Part shown: one piece after another, positions 17,646-26,480 of the stretch
Position numbering within the stretch: the first letter of the stretch is position 1
Layout: each line of letters starts with the position of its first letter
DNA from: JBPOFM01 sp051252455
GTDB taxonomy: Bacteria > Bacteroidota > Bacteroidia > Flavobacteriales > Flavobacteriaceae
Length of the DNA stretch: 64,000 nucleotides
Assembly: GCA_051252455.1 (NCBI GenBank)
Contig: JBPOFM010000001.1
Span: 496,001-560,000, forward strand
Direction of reading: 5' to 3'
Notes under the pieces: model-generated
Told to the model about the DNA's origin: nothing
Seen by the model: only the letters and a program-made list of their open reading frames with translations
The model's database searches: none
Program-made: the position numbers and the translations under genes

Positions 17646-19157
17646 ATGATAGCATCAGACGAATTAGTCGCATACATGTGGATTTTATTAGCGGTATATG
17701 CGGCTGTCATTTTATTTTTCGTCATAAGAGGCGCACGTAAAAACACAAATATAAAAGATTATGCGGTTGGAACTATTGGATTTCCTTCTTGGGTTGTGGG
17801 CTTATCCCTAGCCGCTTCCATGACCAGTGCGGCGACATTTATAATTAATCCAGGGTTCATTGCGCTCTATGGAATCTCGGGCGTTATTTCATTTGGGATT
17901 GTCTTACCAATTGCCGCATTCATCTCGTTAATCGTGTTCACCAAAGGCTTTGTGAGGCAGGGAAATGCCGTCAAAGCGACCACTATGGCACAGTGGATTG
18001 GCAAACGTTATAAAAGCAGTAGCTATGCTTTTTTCTTTGCAATCATTGCATTGTTGCTCATCACTTTTATTGTGCTCATCAATGTTGGACTGACACAGGT
18101 GATTTCCAAAGCGCTCAATGCAGATCCATTTTTTGTGCTCATGGGCATCACTGTTTTTGTATTTGGATACATGATGTTTGGAGGGGCGAATTCTATGGTG
18201 TATACCAATACCATCCAAGCGATCATAATGGCTATTGTTGCCTTAATTTTAATAGGTTCTGGGTACGAATATTTTTCTGAAGGGATTACCGGTTTCTTTG
18301 ATCAATTAAAAGCCATAGACCCGAATTTAACCAAGCCAACAAATACATCGAGTTTTCTGTTTCGTGATTATTTTGAAATCATTATTACCCAAATTGTCAT
18401 CGGCGTGGCCATTGTCTGCCAGCCTCACATCATCACCAAATCCTTATTATTGAAAGATTCCAGTAAAATAAACACCTATCTTTTTAGTGGTATTTCATTT
18501 ATGGTGATTTTCTTTATGGTGGTCATTGTCGGTTTGTATGCACGTATCAGTTTTCCTGATTTTATAGTCAATGGTGAAAAATTAAGAATGGATGAAATCA
18601 TCCCAACGTATGTTGTTACTAAATTTTCAATAGGTGTTGGATTGGTTATCGTGGTAGGTTTAATCTCCGCTGGTCTTTCTACTCTAGAGAGCTTAATTCA
18701 GTCGTTATCAATCACCATCACATCAGATATCATTAATCCAATATTTAAGGATAAATTTACCGAGAAAACCATCTCTATCAATAAAATGGTTATTGTGGTT
18801 CTTGGAATAGTGAGTTTTCTGTTAAGTTGGCAACAAATTAAAAATCCTGACATTAGTGTGGCTATCTTTGCTCAAAACGGGGTGTATGCCTATTTTGCCG
18901 CAGCATTTGTTCCTGTTCTCTTTGGTACATTTTTAGATAATGTGTCGACACGATCGGTGTTTATTGCAAGTATGACTGCAATTGTGGTTCATTTTGGAAT
19001 TTACTACGGACGAATTACACCTTATATGCAGGAGCCTGTCAATAACCCAGGAGTTTCAGCAGCCCTCGGAATCGTTACTTCGGTGGTCATTGGTTATATC
19101 ATTTATAAAATAGATTCTAAAAAAATAGCACTTGGACACACTCGATTGGACGGCTAA
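17646..19157 (+). CDS. Sodium:solute symporter (SSS family)
   Basis: A 503-aa inner-membrane transporter with about 13 hydrophobic helices. The SSS hallmark GFPSWVVGLSLAASMTSAATFI near residues 46-66 forms part of the sodium site, with FGYMMFGG and GLISAGLSTLESLIQSLS further on. It most resembles the monocarboxylate/acetate and sugar-type SSS group; the substrate cannot be read directly. The next gene, an acyl-CoA synthetase, overlaps its last 26 bases, and 3-hydroxybutyrate dehydrogenase lies in the same locus, so a short hydroxy-acid or other carboxylate is the likely cargo. It is the first gene after the AAAAGTCACACCT repeats. Confidence 0.87.
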   Translation: MIASDELVAYMWILLAVYAAVILFFVIRGARKNTNIKDYAVGTIGFPSWVVGLSLAASMTSAATFIINPGFIALYGISGVISFGIVLPIAAFISLIVFTKGFVRQGNAVKATTMAQWIGKRYKSSSYAFFFAIIALLLITFIVLINVGLTQVISKALNADPFFVLMGITVFVFGYMMFGGANSMVYTNTIQAIIMAIVALILIGSGYEYFSEGITGFFDQLKAIDPNLTKPTNTSSFLFRDYFEIIITQIVIGVAIVCQPHIITKSLLLKDSSKINTYLFSGISFMVIFFMVVIVGLYARISFPDFIVNGEKLRMDEIIPTYVVTKFSIGVGLVIVVGLISAGLSTLESLIQSLSITITSDIINPIFKDKFTEKTISINKMVIVVLGIVSFLLSWQQIKNPDISVAIFAQNGVYAYFAAAFVPVLFGTFLDNVSTRSVFIASMTAIVVHFGIYYGRITPYMQEPVNNPGVSAALGIVTSVVIGYIIYKIDSKKIALGHTRLDG

Positions 19158-20637
19158 ATGGGCAGATTATACGCCAGATAAAATTGCCTTGACATCATAC
19201 GACACTAACAAAAGTTATACGTATAAGGATTTAAGCACGTATGCGAACCGACTGGTCACTAAATTTGTCGAACTCAAACTAGAAGAAGGCGACCGAATTG
19301 CTGTTTCAGCGGAACAAAGTTTAGAATACATGGTTCTTTTTGTGGCTTGTCAACGTATGGGGCTTGTGATTGTACCTTTAAATTATCGCCTTTCTGTAAG
19401 CGAGCTCTCCAAGCTTATCATAGATTGCACACCGAGCCTACTCATTTTTAATTCAGACCATGAAGACCAAGCAAGACAATTGCCCCGACAACCTATAACT
19501 GCCATTTCATTTAATGTATTGCACGATTATTATCAAAGGCCAACAGATACTGCTTTTAAAACTTTCCGGATAAAAGAAGACAACCCACTATTCATTTATT
19601 ACACGTCCGGAACGACTGGAACTCCAAAAGGAGTGATATACACCAATAAAATGTTGTTTTGGAACAGCCTAAACACCTCCATGCAACTTGGAATAACCTT
19701 TAGAGACTCAACCATTAACACCTTGCCACCTTATCACACGTCAGGATGGAATGTGTTTATAACACCCCTATTGCACAAGGGCGCGCACATAGGGCTACTA
19801 GAAAAATTTGATGCCGAAAAAATACTATGTCTTTTAGAGCTTAACAAAACCACCTTGTTTATGGCCCTGCCCACCATGTTGTTAATGATGCAAAAAACTT
19901 CCGTTTTCAAAAAAGTAAATCTCAATAAACTGCGATATATAATTTCTGGTGGTGAAAAAGTGCCATCAGAACTTGTATCCTTTTGGAAGAGCGAAAAAAA
20001 CATCTACATTAGACCAGGCTATGGTCTTACAGAAGCCGGCCCAAGCATTACATCTTTGCATCATAAAATTGCGCATCTCAAACCAAACTCTATTGGAAAA
20101 CCAAACTTTTATTTGGATGTGAAAATCGTGAATAAAAATGGTGATGCCGTAAAGCCCCATGAAGTGGGTGAACTTTGTATAAAAGGCGATATTGTAACGC
20201 CTGGTTATTGGAACAATTCGGTTAAAACCAGTAATAAAATCAAGAAAGGTTGGCTGTTTACTGGCGATTATGTCTATAGTGATGCTGAAGGTTTTTTATA
20301 TATGAAAGGTCGCAAAAATGACATGTATATTTCTGGTGGAGAAAATATATATCCGCAGGAAATTGAAGCAGAACTCGAATCAATCGATGGCATCAACAAA
20401 GCGGTTGTTTTAAGCGTGAAAGATGAAAAATGGGGCGAATGTGGCATCGCATTTATAACCTCATCAAAAGAAAACCTTACGGTAACAGACATTAGAGCAG
20501 AATTAAGAGCAACGCTTGTAGGTTTTAAACACCCTAAATACATTTTTATATTAGATGAAATTCCTTCCACCAGTCTAGGAAAAGTATCTAGAAAAAAACT
20601 TTTTGCCTATTTTAACGCTGTAAAATCTCCACAATGA
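19132..20637 (+). CDS. Acyl-CoA synthetase (AMP-forming)
   Basis: A 501-aa adenylate-forming enzyme that activates a carboxylic acid to its CoA thioester in the cytoplasm. The motifs are IYYTSGTTGTPKG (P-loop, about 156-168), GYGLTEAG, TGDYVYSDAEGFLYMKGRKND, SGGENIYPQEIE and the C-terminal catalytic Lys in PSTSLGKVSRKK. The start is TTG at 19132: a TAG at 19126 closes the frame upstream and no ATG exists before conserved sequence, so the gene overlaps the symporter by 26 bp. It lies in a locus with a 3-hydroxybutyrate dehydrogenase, so acetoacetate or a short 3-hydroxy acid is a reasonable substrate. The family is certain, the substrate inferred. Confidence 0.88.
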   Translation: MDTLDWTAKWADYTPDKIALTSYDTNKSYTYKDLSTYANRLVTKFVELKLEEGDRIAVSAEQSLEYMVLFVACQRMGLVIVPLNYRLSVSELSKLIIDCTPSLLIFNSDHEDQARQLPRQPITAISFNVLHDYYQRPTDTAFKTFRIKEDNPLFIYYTSGTTGTPKGVIYTNKMLFWNSLNTSMQLGITFRDSTINTLPPYHTSGWNVFITPLLHKGAHIGLLEKFDAEKILCLLELNKTTLFMALPTMLLMMQKTSVFKKVNLNKLRYIISGGEKVPSELVSFWKSEKNIYIRPGYGLTEAGPSITSLHHKIAHLKPNSIGKPNFYLDVKIVNKNGDAVKPHEVGELCIKGDIVTPGYWNNSVKTSNKIKKGWLFTGDYVYSDAEGFLYMKGRKNDMYISGGENIYPQEIEAELESIDGINKAVVLSVKDEKWGECGIAFITSSKENLTVTDIRAELRATLVGFKHPKYIFILDEIPSTSLGKVSRKKLFAYFNAVKSPQ

Positions 20638-21578
20638 AACAATTTGGGTTCTTATTATTTATTATATTTATTAACAGCACGTTGTGTTCTCAAAACTCCA
20701 ATAAACTTATGAAAGAACTGCTTTCGGACTATAGCTTTGAAACACATACAACCACAATAGATAGCATAGAAATTAGCTATATCAAAGAAGGCAGTGGCGA
20801 AAGAACAATGCTGTTTGTGCATGGCTTAAGTAGCAATTCAGATGCATGGTCCAAAAACATCAAAACCCTACAAAAAGACTATACATGCATTGCGTTGGAT
20901 TTACCGGGTTATGGAAAATCCTCTAAACCAGTTGTCGATTATACACCTTCCTATTTCTCTGAAATTTTACACAAGTTTATAGAAAAACTAGAGTTAAAAA
21001 ACATCGTACTTATAGGTCATTCTATGGGTGGTCAGGCAAGCATCAAATTGGCCACGCTGTATGGAGAAAATATTGAAAAGTTAATTCTCATCGCTCCCGC
21101 TGGCTTGGAACAATTCTCTGATGCCAATGCCAACATTCTAAAGAACTTTATGACTGTAGAAAAGGTAGAAAACACATCCGATGAGCAAATTGAAAAAAAT
21201 TACGCTCTAAATTTTTATAAATTACCTGAAGACACTTCCAAAATGATCCATGACAGAAAGGAGATTAAATTCGCTACCGATTTTAAGGCGCATTGCACGG
21301 CTATTGTGAGCAGTATTTCTGGCATGCTCAACGATCCTGTTTATAATGATTTAGAAAAGATAACCCAAAACACCTTGCTTATTTTTGGGGATAAGGATAT
21401 GTTGATTCCCAATCGTTACCTCAATCCCACTTTGACAATAGAAAAAGTTGGTAACATAGCTTCAGAACATATAAAGTCTTTAAAGATAGAGTTCGTTAAG
21501 GATGCGGGGCATTTTGTTCAATTTGAGAAACCAACGGAGGTTAATGCACTTATGCAGCAGTTTGTTGAAAGTGATTAA
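20634..21578 (+). CDS. Exported alpha/beta hydrolase
   Basis: A 314-aa hydrolase with an N-terminal signal sequence, MKQFGFLLFIIFINSTLCSQ, so it is probably periplasmic. The alpha/beta fold has the oxyanion strand LFVHGLSSNSDAW, the nucleophile elbow GHSMGG, an acid in FGDKDMLIPN and the catalytic His in DAGHFVQFEKP. Its start overlaps the acyl-CoA synthetase stop as ATGA, indicating translational coupling. An esterase acting on esters brought in by the TonB receptor of this locus fits well; a hydroxyalkanoate oligomer is the likeliest class given the dehydrogenase downstream. The C in TLCSQ is not in a strong lipobox. Substrate unproven. Confidence 0.85.
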   Translation: MKQFGFLLFIIFINSTLCSQNSNKLMKELLSDYSFETHTTTIDSIEISYIKEGSGERTMLFVHGLSSNSDAWSKNIKTLQKDYTCIALDLPGYGKSSKPVVDYTPSYFSEILHKFIEKLELKNIVLIGHSMGGQASIKLATLYGENIEKLILIAPAGLEQFSDANANILKNFMTVEKVENTSDEQIEKNYALNFYKLPEDTSKMIHDRKEIKFATDFKAHCTAIVSSISGMLNDPVYNDLEKITQNTLLIFGDKDMLIPNRYLNPTLTIEKVGNIASEHIKSLKIEFVKDAGHFVQFEKPTEVNALMQQFVESD

Positions 21579-21618
21579 ATAAAATCATTCCATCATCTCT
21601 AAATTCATTTGGTAACTA

Positions 21619-23034
21619 ATGAAAACAATGCTTAAAAAATTTACTGAATTTAGTAAATCCATACTTCCAAATGAAGCCAACTATTTAAAGACGAGGCTAC
21701 AATTTACCGATTCCGAAAAACTTCAAATAATGGAGCTATTAATTTCCAACGCCTTATCCCAAAACACATTCATAGAATTTGACACCGATATTAATAAGCG
21801 TAAATACTCTTACATTAAAAATTGGATTGATAACAAACTGGCCGACATTGATGTTGATGTCACGATTCGTTGGATAATGACCCTTAAGCAAAAAATCCTT
21901 ACAGATGCCATCACTTCAAATGAAGAAAATGCGCTGCTCCAGTACATATCAAATTATAAAGGTATCACTTTCATTTTTCAGAATTTATATGAACTTGCAA
22001 AAGAGTATAAATCCTATCTACTAGTCAGAATGCGCTATAAAGACCATCAAATAGTAGCAGATTTTATAGAAAATTATAAGGACAAATTTGAGGAAGTAAA
22101 AGAAATTAAAGAAAAATTGTACACCGCCACTACCGAAATAACAAACCAATATACACTGAACAACAACGAAACAAAACATCTGGAAAATTGGTTATTACAA
22201 GTCTTCAATGATAAAAATATTGATGGCAAAAACAGATATCAATCCTTTGTTTTACTTGCATTTATGTATACCAATTATAATGAAAACGATAAACTAAAGG
22301 CCGTTTTCGACCAAATCGATTATTATTTTAGTCAAGGCGAAATGTATTCCAGAAGGCTTCTCTCCAATTATTACGCCAGTCGTGTATTGATGCACTCCAA
22401 ACAAGATGAACTTAAGGAAGCCGAATTTTATGGATATTTATCCATTAGGCAAAACAACAATGACACTTTGATGTACTTGAATAATTTGGTCGCTATTTTA
22501 CTACGTAACGGAAATCCAGAAAAAGCATTTACATTATTGGAAACCTATAAAGACTTGTATAAAGAAACAAATAACTTCCATCAAAAAATCGGTTATTGTT
22601 CCTACCAAATCCGTGTGCTATCGGAGCTTAAAAAGAGCAAACTGGCCGAAGCCACTGCTAAAACTTTTTTAAGGAAATATAAAAATGAGGTACTGAAACA
22701 CCGATGGCACCACTTCTTTACTTCCTATATCAATACCCTAATTTCTCAAGAAAAATACGAAGAGGTACTCAAGTTGGCCAACAAATATAATCTCACAGAG
22801 AAGGAAAGTGAACGACAGAAACAAAACAACTATGTCCCAAATGTGTCTTGGAGTATTTCGTTATCCAGATATATGGAAGGCAAAATAAATTCTGGTCGTC
22901 TTTTAGATGAAATAAAGGCGCCATTGGTAGACATTCATCCTACAAAAAATCAAAAACAACTCATGATTAAGGTCATTGAAAAACTTTCCACTAATTTACC
23001 TGAAGCATTTTTGAAGCTAAAGTCACACATCTAA
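21619..23034 (+). CDS. Unrecognised helical-repeat protein (471 aa)
   Basis: A soluble, almost wholly helical protein without signal peptide. Residues 230-460 look like degenerate TPR or HEAT pairs, for example YYASRVLMHSKQDELKEAEFYGYLSI, LVAILLRNGNPEKAFTLLETYKDLY and YINTLISQEKYEEVLKLANKY. The first 180 residues are charged helices. I know no family for it. It lies 40 nt after the exported hydrolase on the same strand and ends 156 nt before the TonB receptor. Its last codons form one copy of the AAAGTCACAC element. A scaffold or regulatory role in the locus is possible, but nothing in the sequence proves it. Confidence 0.6.
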   Translation: MKTMLKKFTEFSKSILPNEANYLKTRLQFTDSEKLQIMELLISNALSQNTFIEFDTDINKRKYSYIKNWIDNKLADIDVDVTIRWIMTLKQKILTDAITSNEENALLQYISNYKGITFIFQNLYELAKEYKSYLLVRMRYKDHQIVADFIENYKDKFEEVKEIKEKLYTATTEITNQYTLNNNETKHLENWLLQVFNDKNIDGKNRYQSFVLLAFMYTNYNENDKLKAVFDQIDYYFSQGEMYSRRLLSNYYASRVLMHSKQDELKEAEFYGYLSIRQNNNDTLMYLNNLVAILLRNGNPEKAFTLLETYKDLYKETNNFHQKIGYCSYQIRVLSELKKSKLAEATAKTFLRKYKNEVLKHRWHHFFTSYINTLISQEKYEEVLKLANKYNLTEKESERQKQNNYVPNVSWSISLSRYMEGKINSGRLLDEIKAPLVDIHPTKNQKQLMIKVIEKLSTNLPEAFLKLKSHI

Positions 23035-23109
23035 TTTTTCCGATAATACGAGACCTATTTAAGCGTAAAACTTTCAGCAATTTTCAATTTGACACCAAAA
23101 GTCACACTT
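23019..23109. promoter_or_regulatory. AAAGTCACAC repeats ahead of the TonB receptor
   Basis: AAAGTCACACAT at 23019-23030 overlaps the end of the preceding gene, and AAAAGTCACACTT lies at 23097-23109. They have the same orientation, are about 78 bp apart, and lie 82 bases before the TonB receptor start. They match the pair at 17500 and 17565 over the ten-base core AAAGTCACAC. A second promoter for the receptor-hydrolase-dehydrogenase block is likely in this 156-bp gap. Confidence 0.6.
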
Positions 23110-23190
23110 ATAAGCTTTGGTTTTGGTAACCTTTTATATTTCAATTCGCAATAGCTTGCCACTAAATCTAATTAATTAACACGTCGAATC

Positions 23191-25686
23191 ATGAAAAAAC
23201 TATTTTTACTATTTGCCCTCTTTGGCGCCATAGCCATACATGCTCAAAACACAGGAAGTGTAAAAGGGACCATTACAGATATAAGTGGCTTGCCTTTAGC
23301 AGGAGCAACGGTACATATCAAAAGCATAAATAAAGGAGTTGTAACCGACTTTGACGGTAACTTTTCAATAGAAAATATCGAAGAAGGTACTTACGATTTG
23401 ACAATCTCCTACATTGGATATAGACCGGTAACTCAAAACGTATCGGTGACTTCAGGCAATGTCACTCAATTCAGTTCAAAACTTGAGGAATCCAACAGCG
23501 TTCTAGATGAAGTCATTTTGACCGCTAGTAAAAAGCCACAAAAAATTACAGATGTTCCAGCAACCGTAAGTGTAATTACGGCGAGAGACATTGAAGAGTT
23601 TTCAAGTTTTAATATTGGTGAATTGGCCGCAAGACAAAAAGGGGTTGATTTTGTACGAAGTGGTGTTTTAGGTACAGGAATTAATATTAGAGGATTCAAC
23701 TCCGCATTTAATTCTAAAAATCTTCAAGTGACTGATGATAGATTATCAACCTTAATTGCAACAGGATTACCAATGGGCTCGTTCTCTACTGTTACGAAAG
23801 ATGACATAGAACGTGTTGAGATTCTTCTTGGACCCAATGGAACTCTTTATGGGCCAAATGCCCACAACGGCCTTGTAAGTACTATTACAAAAAACCCGAG
23901 AACGTCTGAAGGCACCACCTTCGCCGTTGGTGTTGGTAATCAAAGCGTCTTGACTGCCAGATTGAGACACGCACAAGTTATAAATGACAAATTTGCCTAT
24001 AAATTTCATTTTGAAAGATCTCAAGGTACTGAATTTGACTATGTAGATACTGTCTATGTAGGAACTACAGGTTATAAAGAACTTGATTTGGATCGCGATT
24101 TTGAATCTTCAAAATATGGCGCTTCATTATTTTACAAGCCAACCAAAGGATCGGAGCTTATTGGTTATTATGGGCATAGTAACAACAGCAACATCGGTAT
24201 TACCAATGCCGGAAGAAATCAAATTAAAGATTGGTCTATTGATGTTGCTCAATTGAAATATGTATCTAAAAACTTTTTTGCCAACACCTATTATACATGG
24301 AGTAATACGGAAGACACCTACGCCATGAACCAAAGGACTCAAAATTATGTATCGTTTATAACTAACGGTTTTTCTGAAGCAGAAGCACGTGAACGTTCAT
24401 TTTATGAACAATGGCTTCAAACAGGCCCAAATCAAGGAGATGGTGTGATATTACAACGAGGATCTGTGTTCAAAGATGCCTCAAGACGGTTTAATGCAGA
24501 AGCACAGTATAATAACAATTGGAATGAATTCTATTTGACTTTAGGTGCGCAATATCAATTAGACATGGCAGACTCTAAAGGAACGTACCTGTTGGATGAT
24601 GGTGGAATTGATATAGGCCAAACAGGAATCTACACACAGTTAGAATATAAATTGAACGATTCCGGCTGGGGCTTTCTACTTGGAGGTCGTATCGATAATC
24701 ATGAATTGTATGGCTCCAACTTTATTCCGAAGGCAGCAATAACCAAAAAAGTTAATAACGGAACTTTTAGAGTGACTTACGGAAAAGGTATTGCCGTGCC
24801 ATCCATTTTAAATTTAAAAGGGAATCTATTTGGAGGATTGGTTTTAGGGAATGGAGAAGGTTTTACATTAACGGATGGGACCAAAATTCAGAAATTGGAT
24901 GTAGAAACCATCAATTCTTACGAAATAGGATATAAAGGTAAGCTTTCGGAAAAATTGTTCATAGATACTAACGCCTACTATAATCAATCAGATAATTTTA
25001 TCAGTCCATTGCGTAACATTGCAGATGCTGCCAATGGTAATTTTGTCACTCATATCGGCGACCAACCACTTGGAGACGTCGTTGAAGGCTCCAATGGTGC
25101 TTTTATATTAACCTATTTGAATTTTGGGCATGTAGATACGTATGGTCTTGACGTAGGGTTAAACTATTATTTTAATGATAATTTCAGAACAACATTCAAC
25201 TACTCCTATTTTGGTCGGGATTTAGATAAGGATGACCTCGCAAATGATGGAAATTTAGATGGTCAGGTGCTAGAAAGCGAATTGCCTATCAATACACCAA
25301 ATCATAAGTTTAGTTTAGGATTTCATTACAATAAAGGCAAATTCTATGGCGCTATTTATGGACGATATGTTCAAAAATATGATTTCTTTTCTGGAATTAA
25401 CGTAGCGGCCGAAACGCAAGATCAAGACGGAGATGGAGTGAATGAAATCGTTGAAAACGCACAGGTAGGTAGAACATGGAATTATGGACAACTGGGTGGT
25501 TTCACAGTCGATGCCAATGCAGGTTACAATTTTACGGACAGTCTATCTTTGGGAGTTAGCATCACTAACTTATTTAATGCTGATGTAAGAGAGTTTGTCG
25601 CATCTCCTGTGATAGAAACGTTGTTTTCTTTCGAATTGAAATACAAAATCAATTTCTTTAAAAACAAGACAGTAGCAACCAATTAA
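23191..25686 (+). CDS. TonB-dependent outer-membrane receptor
   Basis: An 831-aa outer-membrane importer. Signal peptide MKKLFLLFALFGAIAIHAQ, then a CarboxypepD_reg-like beta domain (about 23-105), a TonB-box-like LDEVILTAS (about 106-114), a plug domain with SVITARDIEEF, INIRGF and GPNGTLYGPNAHNGLVSTITKNP, and a 22-strand-type barrel ending in LFSFELKYKINF. Two acidic loops, DLDKDDLANDGNLDG and QDQDGDGVNE, look like calcium sites. No SusD partner follows, so it is not a SusC/D polysaccharide system. The hydrolase and 3-hydroxybutyrate dehydrogenase are directly downstream, suggesting import of a hydroxy-acid ester or oligomer. The cargo is inferred. Confidence 0.9.
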   Translation: MKKLFLLFALFGAIAIHAQNTGSVKGTITDISGLPLAGATVHIKSINKGVVTDFDGNFSIENIEEGTYDLTISYIGYRPVTQNVSVTSGNVTQFSSKLEESNSVLDEVILTASKKPQKITDVPATVSVITARDIEEFSSFNIGELAARQKGVDFVRSGVLGTGINIRGFNSAFNSKNLQVTDDRLSTLIATGLPMGSFSTVTKDDIERVEILLGPNGTLYGPNAHNGLVSTITKNPRTSEGTTFAVGVGNQSVLTARLRHAQVINDKFAYKFHFERSQGTEFDYVDTVYVGTTGYKELDLDRDFESSKYGASLFYKPTKGSELIGYYGHSNNSNIGITNAGRNQIKDWSIDVAQLKYVSKNFFANTYYTWSNTEDTYAMNQRTQNYVSFITNGFSEAEARERSFYEQWLQTGPNQGDGVILQRGSVFKDASRRFNAEAQYNNNWNEFYLTLGAQYQLDMADSKGTYLLDDGGIDIGQTGIYTQLEYKLNDSGWGFLLGGRIDNHELYGSNFIPKAAITKKVNNGTFRVTYGKGIAVPSILNLKGNLFGGLVLGNGEGFTLTDGTKIQKLDVETINSYEIGYKGKLSEKLFIDTNAYYNQSDNFISPLRNIADAANGNFVTHIGDQPLGDVVEGSNGAFILTYLNFGHVDTYGLDVGLNYYFNDNFRTTFNYSYFGRDLDKDDLANDGNLDGQVLESELPINTPNHKFSLGFHYNKGKFYGAIYGRYVQKYDFFSGINVAAETQDQDGDGVNEIVENAQVGRTWNYGQLGGFTVDANAGYNFTDSLSLGVSITNLFNADVREFVASPVIETLFSFELKYKINFFKNKTVATN

Positions 25687-25697
25687 GCATCCAAACC

Positions 25698-26480
25698 ATG
25701 TCAAAAATACAAGTGAATGATATTGAACTTGATTATCAAGATTATGGAAACGGCAAGGTACTTCTATTGCTTCATGGATTGGGATCAACAAAAAAAGATT
25801 GGGACGCACAAGTCCCTTTCTTTTCAAAAAAGTATCGTGTGATTGTTTTAGACCTACGAGGTCATGGTAAGTCTTCAAAACCGAAAAGTGATTATGGTGT
25901 AGAATTGATGACTGAAGACTTGAGGGCCTTTTTAGATCGATTAAATATTACATCAGCAAACCTTGTAGGTTTTTCGATGGGAGGCGCTATAGCATTTCAA
26001 ATGGCATACAGCTATCCAAGTTATGTAGAAACCATGACAATTGTGAACAGCGGTCCAGATTTCAACGATATGGGCAGTATCGGTGAAGACCTTTTAAACA
26101 ATAGAACCGAGTTTCTAAAGACTAAAGGATTATCTTTACTGGCTAAAGAGATTTCGTTTAATATGTTTCCAGAAAATCATCAAATTGACTTAAGAAACGA
26201 ATTTGAAATACGTTGCAAAAACAATGATTATAATGCCTATTATCAATCTTTTGTAACCCTAATGAACTGGGGTTTGGGAGCTAAACTGAAGGACATTCAG
26301 ACCAGAACACTCGTGGTGGCTTCAGATATGGACTATACACCTCTGTCCTTTAAAGAAGCGTATGTCAACCGGATGGCTAATGCTCAATTGAGTGTGATAA
26401 AAAATTCCAGACACGGCGTTGTTATTGATCAACCTGAAGCTTTTAATATGGCCCTCGAAAAATTTCTAGAACATGAATAA
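25698..26480 (+). CDS. Cytoplasmic alpha/beta hydrolase
   Basis: A 260-aa hydrolase without signal peptide. LLLHGLGSTKKDW gives the oxyanion region, GFSMGG the nucleophile Ser, ASDMDYTPLS the acid and SRHGVVIDQP the catalytic His. The protein is 11 nt downstream of the TonB receptor and overlaps the dehydrogenase start by 8 bp, so the three are one transcript. In this place it could split dimers or short oligomers of a hydroxy acid after import, feeding the dehydrogenase. It is related to, but clearly different from, the exported hydrolase at 20634. The reaction is inferred from context; lactonase or haloperoxidase-like members of the fold cannot be excluded. Confidence 0.86.
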   Translation: MSKIQVNDIELDYQDYGNGKVLLLLHGLGSTKKDWDAQVPFFSKKYRVIVLDLRGHGKSSKPKSDYGVELMTEDLRAFLDRLNITSANLVGFSMGGAIAFQMAYSYPSYVETMTIVNSGPDFNDMGSIGEDLLNNRTEFLKTKGLSLLAKEISFNMFPENHQIDLRNEFEIRCKNNDYNAYYQSFVTLMNWGLGAKLKDIQTRTLVVASDMDYTPLSFKEAYVNRMANAQLSVIKNSRHGVVIDQPEAFNMALEKFLEHE

